Source of the DNA: Lojkania enalia
Lineage: Eukaryota; Ascomycota; Dothideomycetes; Pleosporales
Assembly (NCBI GenBank): GCA_010094045.1
Contig: ML986591.1
Span: forward strand, 17,965-81,964
Reading direction: 5' to 3'
DNA length: 64,000 nt
This document shows positions 45,667-58,740 of the stretch, in pieces. The translations under genes were made by a program, and so were the position numbers. Within the stretch, counting starts at the first letter, position 1. Each line of letters begins with the position of its first letter. The notes beneath the pieces were generated by a model, which saw only the letters and a program-made list of their open reading frames with translations, was not told where the DNA came from and did no database searches.

Positions 45667-48600
45667 ATGGCAGACCACAAGAAAAAACGGTGCGGCACTC
45701 TTTTCTTCAGCCAGTGCTAGCAACTCCGACAGCATGCTAACTCTAATCGCTAGGACATACGCCGCTGGGTACGATTTCGGAGCGAATGCAGGTCTCAATG
45801 CGCAGCCCGGTGCCATCGGAGGCACTCCCCCAGTCGTATCGCCCGGAGCTCCTACAGATCAGCTATCACAAGGCTTTGCCCAGATGAACATTGGCGGACA
45901 ACCAGCCTACGGAACGGGAGCTGGCTATCAACCCCCAACCCCGTCCTACCAGCAACCTCAACCTGCAGTTGCACCGCAAACACAACCTGTGTCGGCGAGT
46001 CATCTGAATCAGCTGTACCCATCCGACCTGCTTAGCCAGCCATTGCAGGCTGCTGAGGTTGATGCTCCACCACCACCCATCAACTTACCGCCTAACACCT
46101 CGGCCACACCCTCACCGTACGCGAATTGCCCGCCCAAGTATATTCGGAGTACTCTGGTGCGTTGTCCCGTAAAATTCACTATGTCTTGCTTCATATTTCT
46201 CGAAACCTGTAAAACCTGCAATATGTCCCGCCAAAACAGGGCGTTGGCATTGTGGGAGCATCACAAGGAGACATGCTAACAAGACTCAACTTTTAGAATT
46301 GCGTTCCTACCACCCACTCGCTTCTAAAGCGCTCCAAGCTACCGTTCGCCCTAACCATTACACCTTATACCTCCTTGAGGGATGCTGAAGACCCTGTACC
46401 CGTCGTTTCGGACCAAGTTATCTCTAGGTGTCGTCGGTGTCGAGCTTACATCGTGAGTTAGCTATTGTATTTAGGATAGAGTGGCGATACTAAAAGGTGT
46501 CAGAATCCATTTGTGACATTCCTTGACCATGGACACCGATGGAGGTGCAACATGTGCAATCTGACCAACGATGTTCCTCAAAGCTTCGATTGGAACCAAG
46601 TCGAACAGCGAAGTGTTGATAGGTGGCAACGAGCCGAATTAAACTATGCTGTGACTGAGTTTGTCGCACCTCAGGAATACATGGTTCGCCCTCCCCAGCC
46701 TCTCGTGTAAGTGATCCCTTTTACTCATCTTCAGACACGTAACGCTATCTAAAACTCAAATTGTTATGGCCTTGGATGCATGGTAATAAGAATTTTTGAA
46801 ATATTATCACATGTCTATGAGACTTGATCATCAGTTTGCAGACCCCCTGAAACTTGGTCATTTCTAGACAGAAGATATCTATTACCGTCGGTTTTGGGTC
46901 TCATCTATCTCACAGCGTGAGCGCGGCAATTCTAGGAGCTTTATGATATGCGGCCCAGGATCCACAATTTTAAGGAATAGGAACAAACTAACTGTGATTT
47001 GTAGATATTTGTTCCTTTTGGATGTTTCATGTAAGTCTTCGTTTCTATTCGACTCGTAGCCAAATACTAACACCTCCTAAGATGCCGCTGTGGCGAATGG
47101 TTTGCTCGCAACGGCTTCTAGAACCATCTTGGAGAGCTTGGATAGGATACCCAATGTAGACCGAAGGACCCGACTTGGTTTCATTGCTGTTGATTCGAGC
47201 CTGCACTACTTCCAGATTCCTAAGGACGGTAGCGAGAATTCAGAGCCCTCAATGTAATCCTCACATCTTTGAATATAATTTCAACTAGAATCCCACTGAC
47301 TCTTTGATAGGCTTGTTGTTTCAGACCTCGATGAACCCTTTTTACCCACGCCCGCGGATTTGCTTGTAAATCTCTCAGAGTCCCGCGCTAACATTGAACA
47401 CTTCCTTGAGAAGCTCCAGTCGATGTTTGCGGAAACGCCTATTACGCAGTCTGCCATGGGGTCGGCTCTTCGAGCAGCACACAAGCTTATCTCGCCAATT
47501 GGTGGTAAAATCACTGTGCTGTCTAGTACCATTCCCAATGTTGGCTATGGAAAGCTTGAAATGAGAGAGGACAAGAAACTACTTGGAACGAGTAAGGAGG
47601 GAAGCCTACTCCAGACGGCGAACAGCTTCTATAAGAGTTTCGCCGTAGAATGCTCGAAGAATCAAGTTTCTATAGACATGTTCCTCGTGAGCTCTACAAT
47701 TCCTTCCTGTTTCAGGTCTCGGAGGCGTTACTAACTCCTCGACAGTTCTCTTCGCAGTATCAAGATGTTGCAGTAAGTTAATCCGGAACCTTTCTGAGTA
47801 ACATGCAAAACCTTACCATGATTCTAGTCCCTTTCCAATCTACCCCGCTATACTGCAGGTCAAACTTATTTCTATCCTGGTTTCAACGCAGCGAGAAGCG
47901 AGGATAGCATCAAGTTCGTCTCCATCGATCCTTTGAAATTCTTTAAACTAAGTGAACTAGGTTTGCAAAAGAATTCTCAGAGTACCTAAGCGTTGAGTGT
48001 GGTCTCGAGGCAGTATTAAGAGTACGCGCGAGCACGTCCCTAAGAATGAACGTAAGTTTTCTACTATCAATTACTTTCCTTTCCTAACGGCATATCTAGA
48101 GTTTCTACGGTAATTTCTTCAACAGGTCTTCTGACCTATGTGCTCTACCGTCACTTCCTCGTGATCAGGCGTATGTTGTTGAGGTTGCGATTGACGAGAC
48201 TATAACTCGGCCCTTCGTTTGCCTCCAAGCTGCTATATTACATACGACATGCAACGGAGAGCGCCGAATTAGGGTGATGACCCTGGCGCTACCCACTACA
48301 GAGTCCTTGGCGAATGTCTATTCAAGCGCGGACCCCCAAGCAATTGCAATGTTCTATAGTCACAAGGCAGTTGAGCGAGCACTATCGTCAGGCTTGGATG
48401 CTGCAAGGGACGCACTACAGTCTAAGATTATCGAAATCTTGCAGACTTACAGGAAAGAACTTGGTGAGTACCTCGGCTTAACCCTATGTCTAAATATGAC
48501 TGACATTCGCTAGCGGGCGGTAATATGGGCGGTGGCGGTCTCCAGATAAGCACCAAGTAAGGTATTACGTTTTTGTGTATAGGCTCGCTCTAACAGACGG

Positions 48601-49413
48601 TAGCTTGCGGGCCCTCCCGGTACTATTTTTGGCCATGATCAAGAATGTATGTATGATCCTATCTATAATCTACTGCTCTTCTCACCATTTCTAGGTTGGC
48701 CTCAGGCGTTCGTCCAATATACCTAGCGATCTCCGTTCCGCAGCTCTCGCGCTTTTGTCTACTTTGCCGCTTCCCCTTCTAATGCAGTATTGCTATCCTA
48801 TCTTTGTGCGTATTTCTTATCCATCCAACGATTTACAAACTAATGTTCCTTAGTACTCTCTGCATGATATGCCTGACAGCTGCGGTATGTTACGAAGCCG
48901 TACTACTTGGCATCAAAACTGACTATCGCAGGTATTCCCGATCCGCAAACTGGAGAAGTCGTCTTACCTACGCGGATCAATCTTAACTCGCAGTTCATCG
49001 TCCCCTATGGCCTGTATCTCATTGATGACGGCGTCAACCAGTTTTTGTGGGTAGGAAGAGACGCGGTACCGGCATTGCTAGCGGATGTTTTTGGCACGGA
49101 AGACAGGACAGCAATCAAGCAGGGCAAGACGACAATGCCAGTGGTAGACAACGAATTTAGCGAGCGCCTAAGGGAAGTCATCGCAAAGAGTGGCGACCAC
49201 CGGTCCAAGGGTGTTGGTAGCATCGTAACTCCAACGCTGTACATAATTAAGGAGGATGGCGACCCAAGCTTGAAGCTGTGGGCACAGACCATGCTTGTGG
49301 AGGATAGGGCTGATCAAGGGGTCAGTCTGGTACAGTGGATGGGTATGCTCAGGGAAAAGGTATGTCCCGATCCGCAGGATGTCCCCTTGATCTTGTCCAC
49401 ATGGCCAGATTGA
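45667..49413 (+). CDS. SEC24: COPII coat cargo adaptor Sec24
   Basis: Sixteen exons (45667-45689, 45754-46156, 46297-46452, 46504-46706, 47005-47030, 47082-47253, 47311-47686, 47746-47772, 47828-47913, 47961-48051, 48100-48463, 48514-48556, 48604-48646, 48694-48804, 48854-48884, 48932-49413) encode 878 residues. Order: Pro/Gln-rich N-terminus, zinc ribbon ([20 protein letters not shown], then CNMCN), trunk ([28 protein letters not shown]), beta-barrel, helical domain ([17 protein letters not shown]) and gelsolin-like end ([18 protein letters not shown]). It selects cargo at ER exit sites with Sec23. The 23-bp first exon (MADHKKKR) and several exons of 26-43 bp were placed by frame and by family match. 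One base per junction could be off. Confidence 0.93.
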
Positions 49414-51205
49414 GATCACTGTTGCGAAGATAGCTCGCTGACTTTGGGCCGTGTGCAGGTTGTGCAGTAATTGAAAAAGAAAACCGCGGTCTTGATTTAG
49501 TAGTTCGAATGGACATAGGCCACAACAGGCTTTGGATGGGCGGCCTTTGATAGCGTTTACCGGAGGAAGTAATCTTTGCAGCGCACATGGCGTCTGCGTG
49601 GTTGATGATTGAGCAAATGAGCGGAATAGAAGCAATACAAGACATTGCCACCTTTTGTACGCGTCTGCCATATCTATGTCATAAAAATCCATCTTTGTTT
49701 ACCTGTTATCAGCCGTTGAGTACCCGATAGGACGAGTGAAATGAGATTGTGAAGTCCAATGTGGAGCTTTAGTGGTTTTTAGGCGTCAATTTCTTATTAG
49801 GAGCGCTTCAGCACATGTTGCAAATATTAAGTTGCTGTTGTATAGACTGATGCGCAACTTCAGAGTCCTCTATCCTTATCTTTTTGACCTATGTATTACG
49901 CATTCCCTGCGTCCCCTTTTACGTACCTAACCTATTCCTCATAACCCTTTCCCCTCTCCCCCCGCCCGGGACCCTCACTCTTCCCTACGAAATGAATCAA
50001 TAAATAGGCCCTCCAGCACCCCGTACCTCCTTAACACTGCGATCCTTTAATCTCCTACTCCATACCTCCGAAATCGGGCACATTACATGCACATATGAAA
50101 TTAACACCAAAAAGATAAAAAAAAAAAAAAAAATAAAATAATTTTTTTTGAGTGAGATTTATTTGTTCATGCATGCAACGCGAGCGTGTCGTTCGGGTGA
50201 TTTGCATGTCGTGGTACCTGAAGATAGATAGATAGTATGAACTGTTTTGGGGGATAGACGTTGTGGAAGGTGGGACAGGGTGTTGGTGGGCGTGGGCGGC
50301 TGGAAGAGCGTTTGACGAGGAAGTAGGAGGAACGGAGCTTGTTTTGAAGCGATTGACATTATCCCTCTGAGCCATAGTGATGTTCATCACGTACGCGGTT
50401 GAGCCTTAAATCACGCACAGGACATCACAGGCACAATCCAGAAAAATAATATTAAAAATATATCTGTAAGATCCTGAGTGAAGATTGGGTAACGAAGGTG
50501 TGTATCTCCAAAATACTATAAACATCGCTCGACCCCTAAAAGCATAAACAACCCCGCAGCCAACCATTAAAAATCGTTAAAATTTGTCTTCGGATTCTTG
50601 ATGTAAGTAGCCATCTTCAAGGTCATGATGAAGGAAATCAAGAACTGGAATAAACTCGAACGCGTCGACTGATTCCCAAAATCAAAACGCGTTGATAATA
50701 ACAAAGTCAAACAATAAAGTAGTAGGAAACAGCTAATCCAAAAACGCCGAGTAGCACGTGGTATATCCCTAGGCAAAGCCAAGTAACCCCGACGCAGTCA
50801 AACCCAACCATAGATCCAACGAGGATAGGAAACTCATGAATGCGTATGCGTGAGCGATCGAGCCATTATCTGCGTCGAGATTCCAAAAAGGAAAGAATGA
50901 GTATGAGATGCCGAATCGGGATCCCGAGGGTATCGCGCCGACAATAGGAGACCAAACCCCGATCCGTCAACATCTTGCAAACAAGCGACAAAGGAGATAT
51001 AATAGACAGATGTAGGGCATTCAATCAAGGGAATTCGTTAGGATATAGTGTCATCAGATCGTCCTCCTTCATTGAGAATTCAATGAACGGAGGGTGCGAG
51101 ATATACATAGCATCAAAGATTGTAGAAGGCCGTATCGAACTGAACGTCGAATATTGTCGGTGAATTCGTTGAAGGAGAATTAGAAGGACTCTAATAGGCT
51201 CGCAA
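49414..51205. other. Intergenic between convergent SEC24 and C2H2 gene
   Basis: About 1.8 kb holding the 3' UTRs of both genes, an A run at about 50117-50133, and pyrimidine-rich stretches. The longest frame (49692-49168, minus) overlaps SEC24 antisense and has no family. No gene is supported. Confidence 0.5.
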
Positions 51206-53509
51206 TCACGGTCGATTCGCAACGGCCTGCTGCTCGCCCGTAGCCACAGCAACAAGAGCCTCGAGGCGCCTCATATCGTTGGCTCCAGCCTGAGGAAGAG
51301 GTTGGCCGAAAGACAAAGGCGCACGTTCGGGTTCCCGACTCCGTTCAAAGCTATTGGAAGGCCCGCTGTTGTGGTACTGCTGGTACTGGTATTGGAGGGG
51401 ATGCGGCCTGTCCATGATGGAAGGAGGGGGGCCCGCCTTCTGCTCCTCGATGGTAGCTCCCGGGGGATGTGTCTCAACGTAACCGTTGCTGTGACGGATA
51501 GCAGGATGGTAATCGGTCATGGACACGTTTGAAGGAGTCGGAACGCCCTCACTGCTACTAGAGTCTTCAGGCGACGTTCGCTGCACCGCCCTGACCGGCT
51601 CGTTCGGGTATTGTTGACTACTCTGTAGTGGGCCATTGTACCAGCCATGTCGCTTGTTCTTCTTTGGAGTAACCGGCTGTTCTTGTGATGGCCTGATCGA
51701 TTCTGGACCAGGGATTTGGATTGGCTGAGGGACATGATTAGAATGCTGTTGACCGTAATAGGTAGGATGTGGGGCAGTAGTTGGCCGAACCGTGGAGTTC
51801 TGAGTCTGACTAGGTTGATACTGCGACCACTGTTCGCGAGGGGGATTTGGACTAGCAATCTCTAGGCGATTTATGCCCTTTACCGTCGTGTCCCAAGATA
51901 TACTTGTGCGTTTCTCGTGTTGCATAGGCCGTGACTGATCGGCGGGTGGATGATAAGTGGCCGGGCGAGTAGGCGTATCGATTTGCATGGGGCTTGGTGG
52001 ACGGCGAGGAAGAGGAAGTGACGGCGGAGGGGGTGCATGATCGAAGCTTTCAATCCCAGGAAGTCTCGTGGTTTGGGATGATGCAGGCTGAGAAGTGTAT
52101 GATGGGCGTAGAGCGTCAGGCGTTTGATAATACCCTAATCCACTGGTTGCTGGTTTTGGTCCTATTCCGGTATAAGTACCAGGGTGCCATGTACGTCTTC
52201 TCCAGTCGGCTTCCGCATTCGAATCTCTTCTTGACTCAGTAAAATTTGATGCTGTTGGGCTTGCGTAGAGACTGTTTTGACCTGAAAAGGTGGACGAGGT
52301 AGATGAAGGCAACGGGGTGATGTACGGCGCATTGAATTGCCCAGGAGGACCAGTGAAAGGGTTTCCGCCGGAAGGCACTGATAATCGACGACCAGGTGTG
52401 CGAGAGCCTGCCCATGTTAAGGGCCTTGAAGAGGTAATAGGCGATTGCAAACTAGATCCAAACTGGCCTGGGCTTCCAGTGCCGGTGGAGAAGGTAGCTG
52501 AAGTAGGTGTGGTAGCCCCAGTCGATTGGGTACTGTAGTCTACGATTTGCGGCCCGGGACTTCCCATCAATGGAGGATTGTATGCGTCCATAGTGTTTAG
52601 CGATAATCGAGCTCTTGCTGTTCCATCGGTTGCCATGGCTAGGGGTGGGGGCCGGCGCCTCACATCTGGGGGTTGGCTTACGCTGATGTTTGAAGTAGTG
52701 GACGTTATGCTAGACGCTGAGAGATTCCTGCTGTGCCCTCGACTGTGCCCTCCTTGGCTACCTAACGTGTTCGCCCTAGCGCGGCTCCCTGGTGGTCTCA
52801 CACGGTCGGTACGGATTTGTCTCTGGAACCTGGTTCCTGTTGCAGCTAGTGAGTCCCCAGGTATATCCTCGTTCACATGAACTGTTTGTGCATGTTGGCG
52901 GAGATTGTCTAGGCGAGAAAACCGTCTAGAGCAATGGCATTGAAATGGTCGTTCGCCAGTATGCTTACTATACATAGAAATTAGTATAATCATATCAATA
53001 GAATCTTAAGAGACGTACCGAATGTGTCTCGCTAAATGTTCGCTCCTCGTAAAGCTCAGCTGGCACGGCGGGAAGTCAGTGCAAAAAAAGCGCTGCCCCT
53101 TCTTCTTTTTTGAGGGTCTTGTTGCGTCGCTGGTCACGCTCTCGTTGTCCGATGCATCCCGACCGTCACCCTCACCACCCATCTCCACATCCCCAGAATC
53201 CATAGATTGTGTCGACCGATGTGAGTTCTCTCTACTCAATGCGCCATTGCGACTTGGTGTTTCGCTAATCTCGCGCGACGGTGTGAAGGGGGACGACGGC
53301 AAAGGGCGTTGAGCAGCAAGACCTCCGAAGCTATTTCGTGTGGGTGTTTTCGCCGAAGGGTCGTCAGTACGAGGGTCTTCTGGGGGTCTCGCCTCGGGGA
53401 AGAACCTGCTGTTCGGTCGAGGAGTCGTAGGAGTGGTTTCTTCACCGGGACGACCTGGTGGCGGCTCGGGCACCGTTAGTGTCGTATTCACAGCTTGAAA
53501 GGTGGACAT
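51206..53509 (-). CDS. C2H2 zinc-finger transcription factor
   Basis: Two exons (53509-53019, 52967-51206) encode 750 residues. A tandem pair of C2H2 fingers (about residues 143-200) reads [20 protein letters not shown] and [20 protein letters not shown], split by the intron at the [11 protein letters not shown] linker. The first finger has a wider Cys-Cys spacing and a conserved [10 protein letters not shown] recognition helix; the second has RLDNLRQH. This pairing is common in fungal regulators related to yeast stress and carbon regulators, but I cannot assign an orthologue. A basic KKKKGQR motif just before the fingers may be a nuclear signal. The remainder is Ser/Pro/Thr/Gln-rich and probably disordered. 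The very long upstream region (almost 3 kb) suggests complex control. Confidence 0.85.
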
Positions 53510-56477
53510 CTCGATGAAAAAGTAGATATCGAGTGCCTAGAGCGCTATCTTTTTTGTTGCGTAGTTGTCTGATGTGAGCGCTGACAGTCGAGGCTTGCGA
53601 CTTTGGGACGGGCTGAGCCGGCAAGGCAGGATCTCGAGCGGGGCCGGTCGGCCGGTGCCTGAAAGAAATGAACTCAAAGGCTCCCGAACCAGCTACCTGT
53701 AGAGACTGAGATTGTGGCCAGAATCGGGTATGAGGTGGCCTCGGGGAGGGCTCAGGAAGGCTGAAACGACGAAGCTGATGACGGACAGAGAACGGCTCTG
53801 CAGCAACATCCGAATCTGGCGCGCGGGGGAGGCAGAAAGCGGTAATAATGATGGAGAGAAGGTGCAATAACGGCCGTCTTGTCGTGAGCCGTAACAACGT
53901 CGAGTCGTAGGAGGGACGATCGTGGTGGTGGTGGTGTTGCGGGATAGAGGCGGACAGTCGGAGTTTGTCCTCGCCAGTGACGCTGCGATAAGACGCTGGA
54001 GGGGCGATCCCCGCCACTAGAGGCAGACGCTGGGCTGGGGCTGCGGTGCAGATGCACAAAGGCACGAGCAGGCTTGGGAGCAGGGTGCGGCTCTAGGACG
54101 CTCAAAGCCAGATTCAACAGCGCCGAGCAGCCGAACAGTGCAGGACGAGGTGCAGGACAGCAGACGGGACTATTGGGGCAGACGTCGAGGTCAAAATGCG
54201 TTGTAAGCGCATGCGAGGGGCTGGTAGGTACGGTGGTGGGACGCACGCACCTAGCGGGCCTTTGTTGCGCTGCCCTGGAGGCTGGGCTGGCGAAGGCTGG
54301 GGTTAGTGAGTATGGATCAGATCCGCCTTGCAACCTGCAACGAAGCGCGAGCCCCGACCGCTGCTTGCAGATCTTTGTCCGTGTTGGCGTTCACACCACC
54401 CTCCAGCCGATTGCTGTGGGATACGCCAGCCAAGGCCCCCCGGACAGGCCTCAGAGTCCACGTATGTACGAGAGCCCTGCTCTATTGCAGATGCTTATGC
54501 ACCCTGGCCGGGCGCTGGTCCACGATTACCCTACGCCACTGCTCGCGAATTCTGAACTCAGAACGGCCTCGCAAGAGCATGCTTGGCAGGACGGAACGAA
54601 AACCATCGAGTTTCACTGTCCGGTTTCACATGCTGTGAGCAGCGAACATGCCCTTCTAGTTGAACACGCTACAGCGGGGTCCTCTGCCCTACTGACACGG
54701 GCAACGATGGGTCAGCAAGGAATCACCGTCAGCCAAAGCCTGTGGTGGATTCGTGGGCTCGAAAGGCCGCAGAGGAGGCCGGCTCCATCTTTGGTCATTG
54801 GCCAGTCCAGCGAGCTAGCATCGCAAGATAAGTGCGGCTGCAAGGGGAGCCAGGGTGCTTGGACGTGATCCACCAGAGTTGAGAGGTACTTCTCCTTTGT
54901 ACCTTACAGCGAAGCGAACGGCTAGCCACGCCGACGTAGAGGCGGCGAAAACTTCGATATGGCACTTGCACCTTTAGACGTTAATAATGTCCAAGGTGGC
55001 GAGGAACAGTGCTGGAGGCGGCAAAGTGGTAATCTCGCAGTATAAGCGGTGAGTATCAGGTTCGCTGTTCAAATTGACGTATGTGCGTCCTAGGCTACAG
55101 AGGTGTAACTTGAGCACACGTCTGAATCAGTGCCAGGCACGCAACTTCGGTGTCCAGCAGAAGCAGGTCCTGGTTCCTGGTGTCCGTGGAGCAGAATCAA
55201 GACCACAATAATCGACTGCGGAACATCGTGCAGCTAGGCCGGACGATACCCTACCCAGGTGGCATGTTGTTCCGCGGTCATCTGACGGGAACTTGATACC
55301 TCCTTATGTTCGTGTTCCCGGAATAACAGCCAATACTTTCAGCCAAGTCAATAATTCAATACTCCTCAATATGGGGGTCGTCGGCCCATCTTTCACCCTG
55401 GAGCCGGCGTCCCACATATAGCAGGTCCCAAGGCAGTACGGGGGATCGAGGCAGGATGGCTCACAAGTTAAGGTTAACTTTCAATTAGTGGTGAGCCGCA
55501 GTTGTGCCAGGCATAGCGCTGTTCAGCTGCCGCCGGATCCGTCGCGCCCGCGATAATCTGTCATGTGCTCGAACCAGCGAAGGGTTCGGTTGTCAACGTC
55601 GAGGGTTGGGCGGTGGCGATAGCCGCTATCCATCATGATCCATGGTGTTGAGGGGCACCTGGTTGGGTGCCCTTACCAGGGATCTTCAGCGGTAGATTGA
55701 TTACATCACCCGCGCCGCACGCGCCCGATTCCTCCAGGGGTCGAGGGATTGTCGATTATCATTGAATTATGTCAATCACCCGAAAGCTTGTCAGGCTGCT
55801 CCCTGTCGTATACTGGACCCTCGGCTGCATGTAGTCGATGTCTACTTATGCTACTGTCGTTATGGAAGCCCGCTAAACGTCGTTGTGGTATATTGAAATT
55901 TTGCGCATCAAGCCTGACTAAGGAAAGTCTACCGAGTCGATCGATGTCATGTAAGCCGATCTCATCCAGCCTCGGAGAATATTCGTCTCTCCACGGTCCG
56001 TATGTGAATCTTCTTTTCCTGCGGACTGCTTCTTTACCAGCTTGCGAGCTCTGCGGCTTCCGAGGCCATCTCCAGCAGTGCCACGCGCAATGGGGAAAAG
56101 CGCAAGAGACTGTAGTAGGACGGAAAAGGTCAGGAACGAAGGATACACGATCATTTCCCGACGATAAGTGACAGGAAAGAAAAAAGAGGGTTTACAGCAC
56201 TCAGCGGACACGGTGGGTAGATGGAAAAGGGGATGAATTTATGAGGGAAGAGCGTTTGGGAACTCGGTCGGGGTCGTTCTTTTTCCCCGGCACTGCAGCA
56301 AGCCTTCACAAAGAACTCCCACAACGAAAATGTTATATACTGACTGGATAATTAGAACAAGTGAAATCCGGCGCGGAATGCACACGCCCAAAGCCCTAAA
56401 CGCCATCGCAATGCAAAATCAGCCATTGTGCCATATGAAAGACACCACCAACGCCGCGCTCTCAGCCCCTCCAAAAT
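53510..56477. other. Long upstream region of the C2H2 gene
   Basis: About 3 kb between the C2H2 start and the 3' end of the kinesin gene. GC-rich near 53550-54300 with GGT repeats (53930) and overlapping frames on both strands, the longest 264 codons on the plus strand (54074-54868). None has domain or codon character I can recognise. Probably a long 5' leader and promoter. Confidence 0.45.
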
Positions 56478-58740
56478 CTAAAATTCGTAGTCCACGATTA
56501 TGCCCGACCTCATGTTCTCGACAGTCTTCCGACCGACACCATTAAGTTGAGCGAGCCCTTCCAAATCCCGCACCTCCTCGTCTTCCGTCTCCAACAAGCA
56601 GCCAACGATTGCATCCGCCTTTTTAACTCCTACCCCTTTCAGAGCCCTGATTTTGCTGACATCCCTTGAGTTGATAATCTTTAGCAGGTTGGTCGTCCTT
56701 GGGGTCATCTCTCCTGGCGCCGCAAACGAAGAGGGTATAGAAGACTCATGGCCCTCGCCAGAGTCTCGGAAGATTGGAAGCTTCTTCGTGGCTTTCTTCG
56801 GCTTGCGTTTCGACTTAAACTTGAAACTTGAGTCAGACTCATATGAGGACTCGTTGTCCGATTCGGGCACAGGAGCAAAATCCTCGTCTTCCGTGACTTT
56901 GCTCTTTGAACCTCTTTCCAGTACCAAGGGTGCCATAAGGCTGGGCACATGTTCAGCGGGCAGGGCGCTCTTAGTTTTGATACGTTCCTCTAAGGCTTGC
57001 ATTTTTGCTTCCAATTTCTTGTTGCCAGGGAAGTAGGGCATAGCCATTCGATACATTCTAAGTGCGCTCGCATGTTCCTGTCGCACTTGGTGCTGTTTCG
57101 CCATGAGAAGAAACTGTAGTCCCGGAGCTTTACCATCGTCATCCTTTGCATCGATTCGGTTTTCCAGGTCGTCTAGTCTCTTCTGCAGCTCGGCTGATAA
57201 TGCCGGGGCTGCTGTAGAAGCGTCCTGTAGAGCCTTTTCAGCTAGCTTTTCGTCAATGCGCCGGGTAATAAGCGCCTCTATAGATTCCTTCGTCATGGCA
57301 GGCTCAGCCGCACGGAACGTCTTTGTCGGTCTAGACGCGAATGTGGTACTCGATTCAGCAGGCCGCTTTGGCGCTCCTGCCGTTCGTCGAATGCCTTGAT
57401 TCTGTGAAGGTAGGTTAGAAGAGCGTGACACAATTTTTTGAGCGTCAGAATATACGGAAAATGCCTTAGCAGGCTTTTCTGTCGTCTTCTTCCTTCCCGT
57501 TTCTCTGTCGTTAAGATTCGTATTGTGAGCAGTATTGAGTGGTCGTAGTGGCTGACGACTTAGGCTAGCTCCACCTATACTCGTCGCTGCGAGCGGTTTC
57601 GTGATATTCCTGAATATGGGCTCATTTTCCACCTCGTTGACCTCAATTTTCTTTGTGCGATTCGCAAAGTTGAGAGAGCTGAGAGTGTCGAGGTGATACG
57701 ATCGTGTTGGGGCTATATTGAGGATCATCAATGTCATACCGTTATTCTGTCCCAAGGACAGAATCCGAGTCATCTTTGACTCTCGGTATGGGATTCTACT
57801 CTGCTTCTTGCTGATCGCTTCAACACATTGCGCGAGCACGAAAAGTGACTTGTTGATAGCAGAGCTCTCAATTAAACGCTCCTTATTGTTGTCCGTCCGG
57901 CGATTGTCTTCGGAGCCGGCAAGGTCAATGGCCGATACTTGGCTTACGCGAACGGTACTTTCAGTCGTTTGTGTAATCTTAACACAGAGCACAGCATGTG
58001 ACCTAGAAGAGTGGGCGTTGAGCTATAGGGAGTTAGATCGGTCGTTCCTGTGATCTAACAAGAATCCTCACCTTTGTGGCTGATGTTGATCTGTTGATGT
58101 TCGCCTGATCATAAAGATGCTCAAACTCTTTCAGCGTGCTGCATTGCATTTCCTTCAAGCCAACCACTACCGTCTTTCCATGATTATCTCGGATGGGAAG
58201 ACCGGATGGAGTTCTTTTTTCTGGTGGCTCGAACAGGTCATAGACTCGATCGCAATATATCTCGAAATAGGACAACGAGACATCGACCTGGGTTGCTCCT
58301 GCAGCATCTTTCTCGATTTTCCGACATCTTCGATAAATGTTACTTAGAAGTCGAGGGATCACGCCGCGGTCAGCTAACGACTTTCCACCGCGCATTGTAT
58401 GTGTTTTGCCCGTTCCAGTCACGCCGTACGCGAATATGCAAGCATCGTAGCCATTGAAGAGGTGTTTGACTGTGGGGCCCACTACTTGATGTCAAAATCA
58501 AATGCTAGGCCGAGGCGTTGATATCAACACACCTTCGTTTTCAAAGAGTTGTTGTTGGGTGGCATTTTCTTCGTACACAGAACCAAATTGAAAGGTAAAC
58601 GTCTCTGCATCGTTCTTCGGGTTGGGTATCCGCACGGTGGTAGGGTTTTGCCCTTCTGCAGACTCTGCGCAGACTATTGTATCTTTGTCCAATTCATGCT
58701 TAAGCAATGGCCGTATTCTCGCAACGACCCGGACACTCAT
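56478..58740 (-). CDS. Kinesin-10-like motor protein with C-terminal HhH
   Basis: Three exons (58740-58533, 58481-58072, 58022-56478) encode 720 residues. The motor domain is N-terminal: MSVRVVARIRPLLKHE, the P-loop AYGVTGTGKTHT, switch I (NAHSSRSHAVL) and switch II (AIDLAGSEDNR). It ends with LSSLNFANRTKKIEVNEV. After a basic, disordered stretch and a coiled segment (ELQKRLDDLENRID), the tail holds two helix-hairpin-helix units (ISKIRALKGVGVKKADAI-like and LAQLNGVGRKTVENM) near the end. A kinesin motor plus a C-terminal HhH DNA-binding fold is the layout of KIF22/Kid chromokinesins. A role in chromosome arm positioning is inferred from that layout only. Confidence 0.88.

Noticed and set aside
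49168..49692. Minus-strand frame of 174 codons over the SEC24 3' end
   Set aside because: It is the antisense shadow of the gelsolin-like domain and extends only into 3' flank.
54074..54868. Plus-strand frame of 264 codons upstream of the C2H2 gene
   Set aside because: No domain, low-complexity and Cys/Arg/Ser-rich in a GC-rich leader where stops are rare; competing frames overlap on both strands.
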